Source of the DNA: Alphaproteobacteria bacterium UBA7314
Lineage (GTDB): Bacteria > Pseudomonadota > Alphaproteobacteria > MPNO01 > UBA830
NCBI GenBank assembly: GCA_002471575.1
Contig: DKQG01000034.1
Location: forward strand, 10,778-74,777
Direction: 5' to 3'
DNA: 64,000 bases
Shown: positions 25,228 to 32,753 of the stretch, piece by piece
Layout: every line of letters starts with the position of its first letter
Position numbering within the stretch: position 1 is the first letter of the stretch
Notes under the pieces: model-generated
Told to the model about the DNA's origin: nothing
The model's input: the letters and a program-made list of their open reading frames with translations, nothing else
The model's database searches: none
Program-made: the position numbers and the translations under genes

Positions 25228-25428
25228 CTAAGCGATGATATCGGGGTAGAGTTCCGCTTCTACTTGCGCAATCTGGTCTTTCAGGATCAGCTTGCGTTTT
25301 TTCAGCCGCTGCAATTGCAGCTGATCGTACGGCGCGCGCTCGGTCAACCTCGCGATCACGTCGTCGAGGTCGCGGTGTTCGAGTTCGAGCTCTGCCAGTT
25401 CCTGACGAAGTGTTTCCTGATCGCTCAT
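25228..25428 (-). CDS. YdcH-family DUF465 protein
   Basis: A 66-residue, highly charged, helical protein of the DUF465 (YdcH) family, function unknown. The pattern LAELELEHRDLDDVIARL then LQRLKKRKLILKDQIAQVE is typical: two helices likely forming a coiled coil, ending in the KKRKLxLKDxI signature. I start at the ATG at 25428; nine upstream codons in frame lack support. A second, broken DUF465 gene lies at 26748. Confidence 0.85.
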   Translation of the reverse strand: MSDQETLRQELAELELEHRDLDDVIARLTERAPYDQLQLQRLKKRKLILKDQIAQVEAELYPDIIA

Positions 25429-25543
25429 TTTTTGTTGTCGCCTTCGGGCCCCCAAATCCGCGCTAGGGTATCAGAAACACCGCAGCGCTGTTAGTTTTGT
25501 ACCTTCGTTTTTGTTGCGGAATGCTTATGCCGATGTCTGCACT

Positions 25544-26062
25544 ATGAAAGATTAGCGTATTGACCAGCGCTGGAAATTGCGCCTTGTTGAACGCTACCAT
25601 CCGCGTCACCCCGTTCCGGGCGATCTCATGGTACGGCTGGCAGGTTTTCGGTATCCGTCAGGGAAAGCACGGGCTGATGAAGCGGCCAGTCGATACTGGG
25701 GGGTTAACTGGCAACATTTTCACAGAGCATGCGCTGCGCCTGGGTGGTATTGGCCATGCCGTAGGAGATCTGATTCAGGAAGGGATGGAAACCGACACCC
25801 TCGTTACGGTCGTCGGTCATTACAGCGTGGCGTGATACCCAGCGTCTGGGACAGGTTGTTCGCGTCAGCTTTCGGTGTTGAGGCGGTCGACCTGGTCTCG
25901 GCGAAAAGGTTTGACATGCTGGTCGTATGGGCGAGCTGCAGCTGCATCGACGTTACTATGGAGGATGGGATATCCAATCACCAGGGCGACGATCCGGACG
26001 GACCGCGGGTGCATAAGGACCGCGGTCTTGGTATCTATCTCTGCGGCAAGGCTGCGGAATAG
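25544..26062 (+). pseudogene. 6-phosphofructokinase remnant: N- and C-terminal ends joined by a large internal deletion, two indels
   Basis: The start of a phosphofructokinase is readable as TSAGNCALLNATIRV (family TSGGDCAGLNAVIR), then YGWQVFGIRQGKHGLMKRP (family YGWxVxGIRxGTHGL). At about 25700-25735 this jumps to the C-terminal region: LRLGGIGHAVGDL, then LVTVVGH. A one-base loss near 25821 shifts the frame, which then reads QRGVIPSVWDRLFASAFGV, EAVDLVSAKRFD and DDPDGPRVHKDRGLGIYLCG (family VLGHxQRGGxPxxxDR and VDPDGxLVxTARxLGI). An extra A after ATG 25544 also breaks the start. About 170 codons remain of roughly 360; the catalytic middle is gone. The ends are unmistakable as PFK. Confidence 0.82.
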
Positions 26063-26074
26063 GAGGAGGAACCC

Positions 26075-26632
26075 GTGTCAGAATTTCCCGATCATCCCTT
26101 CTGGGATTTTTCGTTGGATGTCTATACGTCCGAGGGGGTAGGTTCAGCGTGTCTGGAGTTACAGGATGCGCACGAGCTGGACGTGAATATCATTCTGTTC
26201 TGCTTTTGGCTCGGCGCATCGGGACGCGGCACTCTGACGGCGGAACGCATGGCCAAGGTGACCGGCGCAGTCGCCGAATGGCATAGTGATGTAGTCCGAG
26301 CGTTGCGGGCCGTCCGCGTCGGTATGAGAGGAGGTGTTGGCGGAGCGCCTGCCGATCTGAATGAATCGCTACGCCAGCGCATCCAGAAGACCGAAATTGA
26401 TTGCGAACACACCGAGCAGCTGATGCTCGCGCGGAGTGTCGACGATCTAGATGCCGAAAACGACCGGGCGGGGGCGGACCGGTTGACGGATGCCGCGTCG
26501 AACGTATCGTTGTATTTGGAAGCCTTTGGGGAGGTTTCGGACAGTGATCGCAAGAATCTCGGATTAATCCTGAAGGTAGCCTTTCGCGACCTCCCGCCGG
26601 ACCGGGTAGAGGCTGCCGCAGGGTCAATCTGA
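26075..26632 (+). CDS. TIGR02444-family conserved protein
   Basis: A 185-residue protein matching the TIGR02444 family as I recall it: opening FPDHPFWDFSLDVYTSEGVGSACLELQDAH, then DVNIILFCFWLGASGRG. Function is unknown. The GTG start is preceded by a very strong GGAGGAGGA Shine-Dalgarno. It begins 12 bases after the end of the phosphofructokinase remnant, so it may once have been co-transcribed with it. Confidence 0.85.
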   Translation: MSEFPDHPFWDFSLDVYTSEGVGSACLELQDAHELDVNIILFCFWLGASGRGTLTAERMAKVTGAVAEWHSDVVRALRAVRVGMRGGVGGAPADLNESLRQRIQKTEIDCEHTEQLMLARSVDDLDAENDRAGADRLTDAASNVSLYLEAFGEVSDSDRKNLGLILKVAFRDLPPDRVEAAAGSI

Positions 26633-26747
26633 GATATCCGTCTCTCCCGAACGCCGAGACTGCCACCAAATAGCAGATTTATAAATCGGTTTCAGCGGGT
26701 ATAGAGTTTTGGGGCATCGAAATCGAAATTCATAGAGGTTGCTTGAT

Positions 26748-26948
26748 ATGAGCGAAGGCGCGCAGCACTAGTCGCTTGAGACCAAACACGCGAAACTCGA
26801 AGCAGCGCTTCATACCGAAGAACATAAGCCTCAAACTGATCCGCTTACCGTCGCGCACACTAAGAAACAAAAACTCCTACTTTAGTACAAAATGCCGCTG
26901 ATAGAGGCGAGCGCCCGATCTATGCCGCCGGAGTATCAGCATGAATAA
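26748..26948 (+). pseudogene. Broken YdcH-like DUF465 gene (two in-frame TAG stops)
   Basis: In the 387-base gap after the TIGR02444 gene, the frame from ATG 26748 reads MSEGAQH, TAG (26769), SLETKHAKLEAALHTEEHKP, then HTKKQKLLL, TAG (26883), YKMPLIEA. This matches DUF465 proteins (ESLxxKHAxLExAL...EEHRP...LKKQKLxxKDE) closely enough to call it a decayed paralogue of the intact gene at 25228. It has no frameshift, only two nonsense codons. It is closed by a strong terminator. Confidence 0.68.
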
Positions 26949-26981
26949 AGCCCGCCCGGGCGATCCCCGCGGCGGGCTTTG
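26947..26981. terminator. Strong hairpin terminator between DUF465 remnant and TrcR gene
   Basis: A perfect 10-bp stem (AAAGCCCGCC / GGCGGGCTTT) with a 14-base GC-rich loop. Flanking A and T runs make it usable from either side, which suits its place between convergent genes. Confidence 0.82.
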
Positions 26982-27019
26982 TTATTCGGACCTGGTCCAC
27001 CAGGGAACGGGGAAATATT

Positions 27020-27640
27020 CTACAACTTGAATTCCGGCATCTGCATGCCGGACGGCGCAGCGGGGGTCTGTTCCTCCACTGGCGGCGCTTCGACAGTGGA
27101 CGAATACCCGGCTTTCAGCACTTCCTTGTCCAAGTCCTGCCGGTTACAAAGACCGAGACCCACCGGGTCGCGCGCATTGATGTTGTTTATGTTCCAGTGC
27201 GACCGGTCACGGATCGCATTAATCGTCGGCTTGGTCGTGCCGATCAGGCGTGAAATTTGCGCATCGGTAAGGTTGGGGAAATGCTTTACTAGCCATGCGA
27301 TGCCATCCGGTTTGTCGCCCCGCCGCGCGACCGGTGTGTATTTCGGTCCCTTCGTGCGGGTAGCGGGGCGCGGGACGTCGGTTTTCGCCATTACTAGTCG
27401 TTCCGCCGGGTCTGACTCGCAGCGTTCGATCTCTTCTTTGGTTAGCTGTCCGTTAACGATTGGGTCGTAGCCAACCATCCCGATCGCTACTTCGTCGTCG
27501 GCGATGCTCTGCACTTCCAGTTCGTGAAAGCCACAGAACGCTCCGATTTGGCGAAAGGTCAGACCAGTGTTTTCTATCAGCCACACCGCAGTGGCTTTGG
27601 GCATAAGCGGTTTTGTGCTTTCGGTTCCTTTACGGGCCAT
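27020..27640 (-). CDS. trcR: DUF1013 family, TrcR-like cell-cycle transcriptional regulator
   Basis: A 206-residue protein of the DUF1013 family, named cell cycle transcriptional regulator TrcR in alphaproteobacterial annotation. Features: LMPKATAVWLIENTGLTFRQIGAFCGFHELEVQSIAD near the N-terminus (an HTH-like helix pair), YDPIVNGQLTKEEI, and HFPNLTDAQISRLIGTTKPTI, a second HTH-like segment. The C-terminal 30 residues are low complexity. ATG 27640 gives the family N-terminus; the in-frame extension upstream lies over the end of the oxidoreductase gene. Confidence 0.85.
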   Translation of the reverse strand: MARKGTESTKPLMPKATAVWLIENTGLTFRQIGAFCGFHELEVQSIADDEVAIGMVGYDPIVNGQLTKEEIERCESDPAERLVMAKTDVPRPATRTKGPKYTPVARRGDKPDGIAWLVKHFPNLTDAQISRLIGTTKPTINAIRDRSHWNINNINARDPVGLGLCNRQDLDKEVLKAGYSSTVEAPPVEEQTPAAPSGMQMPEFKL

Positions 27641-27686
27641 GATGAAATGCTCTCTCGTTCTTTCAGGTGTTGCGCCGGATGCCGCG

Positions 27687-28700
27687 TCAGACGGCGTCGT
27701 CAACGGTCAGCATAATTTTCCCGATATGGTCGCTGCTCTCCATCAATGCATGGGCCTCGGCAGCTTCCGACAGCGGGTAGGTAGTGTAAATCAGAGGCTT
27801 GATATCGCCTTTTTCAAATAACGGCCAGAGATTCCGTTCGACCGCTTCGGCGACCGCAGCTTTCTGCTCCAACGTTCTGGGGCGCAAGGTTGATCCTGTA
27901 TAGTGAAGCCGCTTGGACATAATTGTCGGGATAAACAGCTCGACTTTGGCGCCTTTCTGAACCGCGACCTGCACCATCCGACCATCCATTGCCAGAACAT
28001 CCAGATTGCGGGCAAAGTAATCGCCGCCCACCATGTCGAGAACCACGGAACATCCGGTACCGCCCGTAGCGTCCTTAACAACCTCGACGAAATCTTCTTC
28101 GGTGTAGTTGATCGCCCGTGCCGCGCCCAGTTCCTCGCACACCCTGCACTTCTCGGCGTTCCGCGCAGTGGTGAACACCTTGGCGCCGAATGCGCGGGAC
28201 ACCTGGATGGCGGCAGTACCGATCCCGCCGGAGCCGCCGTGTATCAGGACACTGTCGCCCTTGGTCAGTTGCACGCCGTCGATCAGGTTGGTCCAGACGG
28301 TGAAAAAATTTTCTGGGATGGCGGCCGACCGTATCATGTCGTAACCCTTGGGCAAGGGCAATGCGAGCTGTTCCGGCACGACCGTGTATTCCGCGTAGGC
28401 GCCGCCGGATACGAGGGCGCAAACCTCATCTCCCGGCTTGTGACGCGATACACAATCGCCGGTTGCGACCACGGTACCCGCGAGCTCCAGGCCAGGGATA
28501 TCGGTGGTACCTGGCGGTGGCGGATACCCGCCCCGCCGCTGCATAGTATCAGGAAAGTTCACGCCGATGGCCGCGTTACGGACTAGCATTTCGCCAGCAG
28601 CTGGCTGAGGCACAGGCAGCGACGCAGTTTTGAGGACTTCGGGACCGCCGACCTCTGTGATCTCGATGGCGGTCATCGTTTCTGGAATGTCGAAAGACAT
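27687..28700 (-). CDS. NAD(P)H quinone oxidoreductase, PIG3-like (zinc-independent MDR family)
   Basis: A 337-residue medium-chain reductase with the quinone-oxidoreductase pattern: NFPDTMQRRGGYPPPPG, GLELAGTV, GDEVCALVSGGAYAEY, and the NADPH motif HGGSGGIGTAAIQ. It matches the TP53I3/PIG3 group. It reduces quinones or enones using NADPH; the natural substrate is unknown. It is divergent from DUF1192 and 46 bases upstream of trcR on the same strand. Confidence 0.9.
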   Translation of the reverse strand: MSFDIPETMTAIEITEVGGPEVLKTASLPVPQPAAGEMLVRNAAIGVNFPDTMQRRGGYPPPPGTTDIPGLELAGTVVATGDCVSRHKPGDEVCALVSGGAYAEYTVVPEQLALPLPKGYDMIRSAAIPENFFTVWTNLIDGVQLTKGDSVLIHGGSGGIGTAAIQVSRAFGAKVFTTARNAEKCRVCEELGAARAINYTEEDFVEVVKDATGGTGCSVVLDMVGGDYFARNLDVLAMDGRMVQVAVQKGAKVELFIPTIMSKRLHYTGSTLRPRTLEQKAAVAEAVERNLWPLFEKGDIKPLIYTTYPLSEAAEAHALMESSDHIGKIMLTVDDAV

Positions 28701-28814
28701 CTGGGGTCAGGCTCGAAATTGTCGGAAAAGAAGGTTGCAGGTCTATCGCCTCAGCGGCACACTGGCAAGTCGGAACATCGCGAAACCAATGATCGGACAA
28801 GCTGGAAGGGCGCC

Positions 28815-29000
28815 GTGGAAATTAACGAAGATCTTCCCCAGAACATGCCCAAGCCGAAACGGGACCTCGATCCCATGTCGATCAAAGAACTGCAGGAATA
28901 TATTGCGGAGATGCATGAAGAGATCGAGCGCGTGCGGGCCGAGATCGCTAAGAAAGAAGCCCATCGAAGTGGTGTCGAGGCATTGTTTAAAAAACAGTGA
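28815..29000 (+). CDS. DUF1192 family small protein
   Basis: A 61-residue helical, acidic/basic protein of the DUF1192 family, function unknown and typical of alphaproteobacteria. Signature: KRDLDPMSIKELQEYIAEMHEEIERVRAEIAKKEAHRS. The GTG start at 28815 is preceded by GGAAGGG; the frame is open further upstream but that part overlaps the divergent promoter and lacks family similarity. Likely forms a coiled-coil dimer. Confidence 0.88.
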   Translation: MEINEDLPQNMPKPKRDLDPMSIKELQEYIAEMHEEIERVRAEIAKKEAHRSGVEALFKKQ

Positions 29001-29396
29001 TGCTGAAAAGAAATTATTAACGTTCCAAGTCTAATCTGGTGCAAAAAAGGAAATTAAATTTCTTCTTAAGTGACCTTATTACCCTTCTCGGGCTTTGGAA
29101 AAATATCAACCTATTTATTATAAAGTGGAACTTCGATTTGAGATTTGGGACGATATCCAAACTAAAGACTTGGTGTTTTTGTCCGGCTTTTTAAAAATTT
29201 GCTTATAAGTTGGGCGGTGTTGTCCTTTTTGACAGCTCGGTTTTCCGGGTGGTTGAAAAGTATCCTCATTCCATCCTTTTGGGGGCTCCCTGATAACTGA
29301 GCCGCCCTTTCCCAAGCGGTTCTTTTTGTGCGCTTTACGGTTTGTTCAACCCGTGCTCCCTATGGTGCACAGTGTTCACGTACGAAGAGTAGTTTC
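29001..29396. other. AT-rich intergenic block
   Basis: About 396 bases without a gene I can support. The stretch is clearly more AT-rich than its surroundings, with many A and T runs. I find no conserved frame on either strand. It presumably holds the promoter of the RcdA-like gene and could be a binding region for an AT-preferring nucleoid protein such as GapR; that is inference. Confidence 0.5.
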
Positions 29397-29807
29397 ATGA
29401 CCGGTCCCATGACCACATTTATCAACGGTTCCTATCAGGATACGCTGCCTTTGATGACGGAACTTCGCGTTTGTTCGATAGGGATAAAGACCGGGGCTTC
29501 CGAAGAGAGCCCCAACGAAACCTTGGACGCGATCTATCCGGTAGTGCGGGCGGCTGTTATTGGTGAAATTCAATCGATAACCTGCGATCTGACGGAAGCG
29601 ATGGCCTGGTTGTTGCCGCAGAGAGCCACCCCCGGGAAAATTTCGCCGACCCAAGCCAATACGCCTGCGGATGGGTTACTCGGCGAGGACAGCGCACCGG
29701 CTGTTTCCAACGTTCCGATCGAAATCCGTAGATACATTGACCGGAGCTGCCGCCTGTATGGCTGGATAGTGCGGCTGAGGGAAACGGCAGCCCAAAACGC
29801 AGGCTGA
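29397..29807 (+). CDS. DUF1465 family protein (RcdA-like)
   Basis: A 136-residue protein resembling DUF1465, the family of RcdA, an adaptor that helps deliver CtrA to the ClpXP protease in Caulobacter. Recognised parts are FINGSYQDTLPLMTE at the N-terminus, TCDLTEAMAWLLPQRA in the middle helix and IRRYIDRSCRLYGWIVRLRE at the end. Similarity is judged by eye and is moderate. The start may be ATG 29397 or the in-frame ATG 29409. It lies directly upstream of rpmE. Confidence 0.6.
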   Translation: MTGPMTTFINGSYQDTLPLMTELRVCSIGIKTGASEESPNETLDAIYPVVRAAVIGEIQSITCDLTEAMAWLLPQRATPGKISPTQANTPADGLLGEDSAPAVSNVPIEIRRYIDRSCRLYGWIVRLRETAAQNAG

Positions 29808-29892
29808 CCGGGATTTGCGGCATGGGCACCGTTTTTGTTGCAAACCCCGTCCGCGTTCCTTATAAAGCCCGCTCTTTCGCAGGAGATATGCG

Positions 29893-30117
29893 GTGAAAAA
29901 AGACATTCATCCCGACTATCACGAGATTGAAATCGTGATGACCGACGGAACCACCTACACGACACGCTCGACTTGGGGCGCACCTGGCGACACCATGAAA
30001 CTGGACATCGACTCCAAGTCTCACCCGGCGTGGACCGGCGGATCGCAGCGTCTCGTAGATACCGCTGGGCAGGTTGCTAAGTTCAATAACCGGTTCAAGG
30101 ATCTCGGGATTAGCTGA
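29893..30117 (+). CDS. rpmE: 50S ribosomal protein L31
   Basis: A 74-residue L31 beginning KKDIHPDYHEIEIVMTDGTTYTTRSTWG and ending RFKDLG, as in alphaproteobacteria. It lacks the CxxC zinc pair, so it is the zinc-free (C-minus) form. The GTG start follows an AGGAG Shine-Dalgarno 7 bases upstream. The gene ends in a strong terminator. Confidence 0.95.
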   Translation: MKKDIHPDYHEIEIVMTDGTTYTTRSTWGAPGDTMKLDIDSKSHPAWTGGSQRLVDTAGQVAKFNNRFKDLGIS

Positions 30118-30140
30118 GCCGGTTTCGAACGTTTATCTGG

Positions 30141-30166
30141 AAAAGGCGCCAATCGGCGCCTTTTTT
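30141..30166 (+). terminator. Rho-independent terminator of rpmE
   Basis: A perfect 10-bp stem (AAAAGGCGCC / GGCGCCTTTT) with a 4-base loop and T tail, 23 bases after rpmE. The A-rich left side means it could also serve the convergent MotB-like gene. Confidence 0.9.
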
Positions 30167-30186
30167 GTTGGCTTTTCGTTGAAGAG

Positions 30187-31494
30187 TTAGCGCTGGGTCA
30201 GCTTGAATTCAATACGACGGTTGCGGCGATAGGCAACCTCATCGCCACGCGAGTCTAATGGCTGAAATTCTCCGAACCCGGCCGCAACAAGGCGTTGGGC
30301 CGGCACGCCGCGCGCAATCAAGTCCTTTACGACCGCAGTTGCCCGCGCGGACGATAGTTCCCAGTTGGATGGAAACTGCGCCGTGCGGATCGGGCGACGG
30401 TCGGTGTGACCGTCGACCCTCAGAACCCAGTTGAGGTCACTGGGAATACGAGCAGCGATCTCTTTCAGGGTCGCTGCTAGTTTGCCAATCTGGGCTTGTC
30501 CGCCGGGATTCAGGCTTGCGGATCCTGACGAGAACAGGACTTCTGACTGGAACACGAAACGGTCGCCGACGATCCGGATACCGCTACGATTGCCAACCGC
30601 TTCGCGCAGCCGTCCGAAAAATTCCGACCGGTACCGCGCAAGTTCCTGGACCTTGCTTGCAAGCGCTTCGTTAAGGCGTTTGCCCAGGCTGACGATTTGC
30701 ACGGTCTGTACCGCCGCCTTGGCTTCAGATGCTTCGAGCGCAGCGTTTAGCCGGGCCAGTTGCTGCCTAAGGGCGGTAAGCTGCCTGTTCAGTATTCCGA
30801 CTTGTTTGCGGGCATCCTGGCTTGCCCGCTGTTCCTTGGTCAGGTCGTCGCCGATCCGTTCCGCCTGGGCGCTCAACTCGCGGATCGTGAGATTTTTTTT
30901 CTCGATTTCTTTCTGCGCCAGTGTGGTGCGTTCCTGTTCGCCGGCAAGTTTGGCTTCCAGCTCCTTCGACTGGTCACGCAGAGAGGTAATGGATTTATCC
31001 CGTTCGACGACCGTTGCGGCCAGTTGCGACACTTTCTTTTCCAGTTCGACACGGACATCCTGCAATGCCTTGATGTCTCTGTTGATCTGGGCGATCTCGG
31101 CAAGCTGGGCCTCGTTCTTCGCCTTCTCGGCGCTGATCGTCTCCCGCGCCGCGCCGAGTTCCGCCTGTAGGGCATCACGCTGCGGCAGCAGTTCGGCGAG
31201 TTGGCTGGACAGCTCTTCCCGTGCTGCCGTTGATACCTGCAGGTCGGTGGCCAGGCGCGATAAATCTTCGCGAAGGCGTGCATTAGTAGACCGTTCCAGA
31301 GATAATACCTCCGATAGCTCGGCGACCTGACGGTTCAGTCGTTCAAGCGCCTGGTTGCGGCCTGATAGGATCTCGCTCAGGAAAAACTGCGCCAGGGTAA
31401 AGACCATCAACAGGAAAATAATAATGATCAGCAGGGCCGAAAGTGCGTCGACGAACCCCGGCCAGATATCGAACGCCTGTCGCTGTCGTCGCAT
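30187..31494 (-). CDS. MotB-like OmpA-domain protein with a long coiled coil
   Basis: A 435-residue inner-membrane protein. After a short cytosolic tail comes one transmembrane helix, FVDALSALLIIIIFLLMVF, with an Asp (residue 16) where MotB and ZorB carry the proton-binding Asp. Residues about 45-285 form a long coiled coil rich in Glu, Lys, Gln and Leu. The C-terminal 140 residues are an OmpA/MotB peptidoglycan-binding domain (VLFSSGSASL, VDGHTDRRPI, NWELSSARA). An upstream in-frame ATG at 31506 is the alternative start. It follows the MotA-like gene. The set looks like a proton-driven envelope machine with no flagellar genes nearby. Confidence 0.85.
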   Translation of the reverse strand: MRRQRQAFDIWPGFVDALSALLIIIIFLLMVFTLAQFFLSEILSGRNQALERLNRQVAELSEVLSLERSTNARLREDLSRLATDLQVSTAAREELSSQLAELLPQRDALQAELGAARETISAEKAKNEAQLAEIAQINRDIKALQDVRVELEKKVSQLAATVVERDKSITSLRDQSKELEAKLAGEQERTTLAQKEIEKKNLTIRELSAQAERIGDDLTKEQRASQDARKQVGILNRQLTALRQQLARLNAALEASEAKAAVQTVQIVSLGKRLNEALASKVQELARYRSEFFGRLREAVGNRSGIRIVGDRFVFQSEVLFSSGSASLNPGGQAQIGKLAATLKEIAARIPSDLNWVLRVDGHTDRRPIRTAQFPSNWELSSARATAVVKDLIARGVPAQRLVAAGFGEFQPLDSRGDEVAYRRNRRIEFKLTQR

Positions 31495-31554
31495 GGCTCC
31501 CGGCATCGGCTAGCCCTAGCGCAGAGTAAAAACGTTGCGCGCCGACGAATACAC

Positions 31555-32703
31555 TTAACGTCCCGCCTTTTCGGCAATGGCGGCGAGGGTGCGCGAGAGG
31601 ACGCGGATCTCGGTGCGAACTTCCTGGACCAGTTCCGTCCTACCGTTGGTGCCATCTTCGAGCAGGCGTGCCAGATTCACGTCGATATTTCGCAGGTGCG
31701 TGCTCATGGCGTCCCCGATAACGCCACCCTGAGCGGATTTCGACAGGGTTTCGTCGATCCGGGTTAGCACCGGTGCAAGCTCCATCTGGCTTTCGGCTAG
31801 ACGCACCATAAGGTTTTGTTCGGCTTTCATCTGATCGGTCAGTGTGCCCAGCCGTTCGACCAACTCGTTGATGCCGCTGTTAGCCCTGATACGCGATTCC
31901 TCGCCGCGTCGCAGCGCACGCTGCAGGTTTTCAAGGCTGTCGGCGGTCTGTTCCAGCAATGCCTGGACGTAGGCGGGAACAGATTGGTCAACCTCGCCGG
32001 ACAGGGTGCCCGATACTAGCCGGGTCTGCCCTGAAAGCCAGTCTTCAAGATCATTGTAAAACCGATTTTGCGCCTGTCCCGCCTGAAGTTCGAGAAAGCC
32101 TAGGACCAGCGAACCGCCCAAACCGAACAGCGATGACGAGAACGCAGTACCCATTCCCGATAACGGTGCCTGCAACCCAGCTTTTAGGTCATCGAACACC
32201 GGGCCGAGTTCCTTTGTGCCGACCGACAGGTTGGCGATAACGTCGCTGACTGCATCGATCGTCTGCAGCAAACCCCAGAACGTCCCGAGCAGGCCAAGAA
32301 ATATTAGCAACCCAATAAGGTATCGCGAAATATCCCTCGATTCGTCGAGTCGGGCGCCCACCCCGTCCAGCAGCGACCGCATTGACATTGCAGAAAGACT
32401 GAACTGTTCGCTGCGCTCGCCCAGCATTGACGCCATCGGCGCAAGCAGCTTCGGCTCGGGGATACTGGATATCGAAGGCTGTCCTGCACGAAAATGCTCC
32501 AGCCACGATACTTCGCGTGTGAGCACAAGGACGGCGCGAGAGATATATCCGATACCCAGCACCATTACGCCAAGGATCAGACCGTTCAGAGCCGCATTAG
32601 ACATGAAAGCGTCCTGAAGGCCCGGCGCCAGAACAAGAGCGACCGTCGCAACCGCGGCGAGAAACACGATCATCCGGATCAGGTAGCGCCGCGGGTGACT
32701 CAT
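31555..32703 (-). CDS. MotA/TolQ/ExbB-family proton channel protein
   Basis: A 382-residue membrane protein. Two hydrophobic helices lie in the first 65 residues, then a cytosolic stretch, then the channel helices YLIGLLIFLGLLGTFWGLL and GMGTAFSSSLFGLGGSLVLGF, which match the MotA/TolQ/ExbB pore pattern (LGLLGTxWG). About 160 C-terminal residues form a charged, helical cytosolic tail (coiled-coil-like heptads), longer than in TolQ. It sits between an exported OmpA protein and a MotB-like partner. True tolQ is elsewhere (47427), so this is a second, separate channel. Confidence 0.85.
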   Translation of the reverse strand: MSHPRRYLIRMIVFLAAVATVALVLAPGLQDAFMSNAALNGLILGVMVLGIGYISRAVLVLTREVSWLEHFRAGQPSISSIPEPKLLAPMASMLGERSEQFSLSAMSMRSLLDGVGARLDESRDISRYLIGLLIFLGLLGTFWGLLQTIDAVSDVIANLSVGTKELGPVFDDLKAGLQAPLSGMGTAFSSSLFGLGGSLVLGFLELQAGQAQNRFYNDLEDWLSGQTRLVSGTLSGEVDQSVPAYVQALLEQTADSLENLQRALRRGEESRIRANSGINELVERLGTLTDQMKAEQNLMVRLAESQMELAPVLTRIDETLSKSAQGGVIGDAMSTHLRNIDVNLARLLEDGTNGRTELVQEVRTEIRVLSRTLAAIAEKAGR

Positions 32704-32753
32704 CTCTTGCCTAACTCCGTCAGGATACGGAAGGTAAACGGGTTAAGTGCTGA

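Noticed and set aside
30187..32703. Zorya anti-phage system
   Set aside because: Only MotA- and MotB-like proteins are present; no ZorC, ZorD helicase or ZorE nuclease is adjacent, and the neighbours are housekeeping genes.
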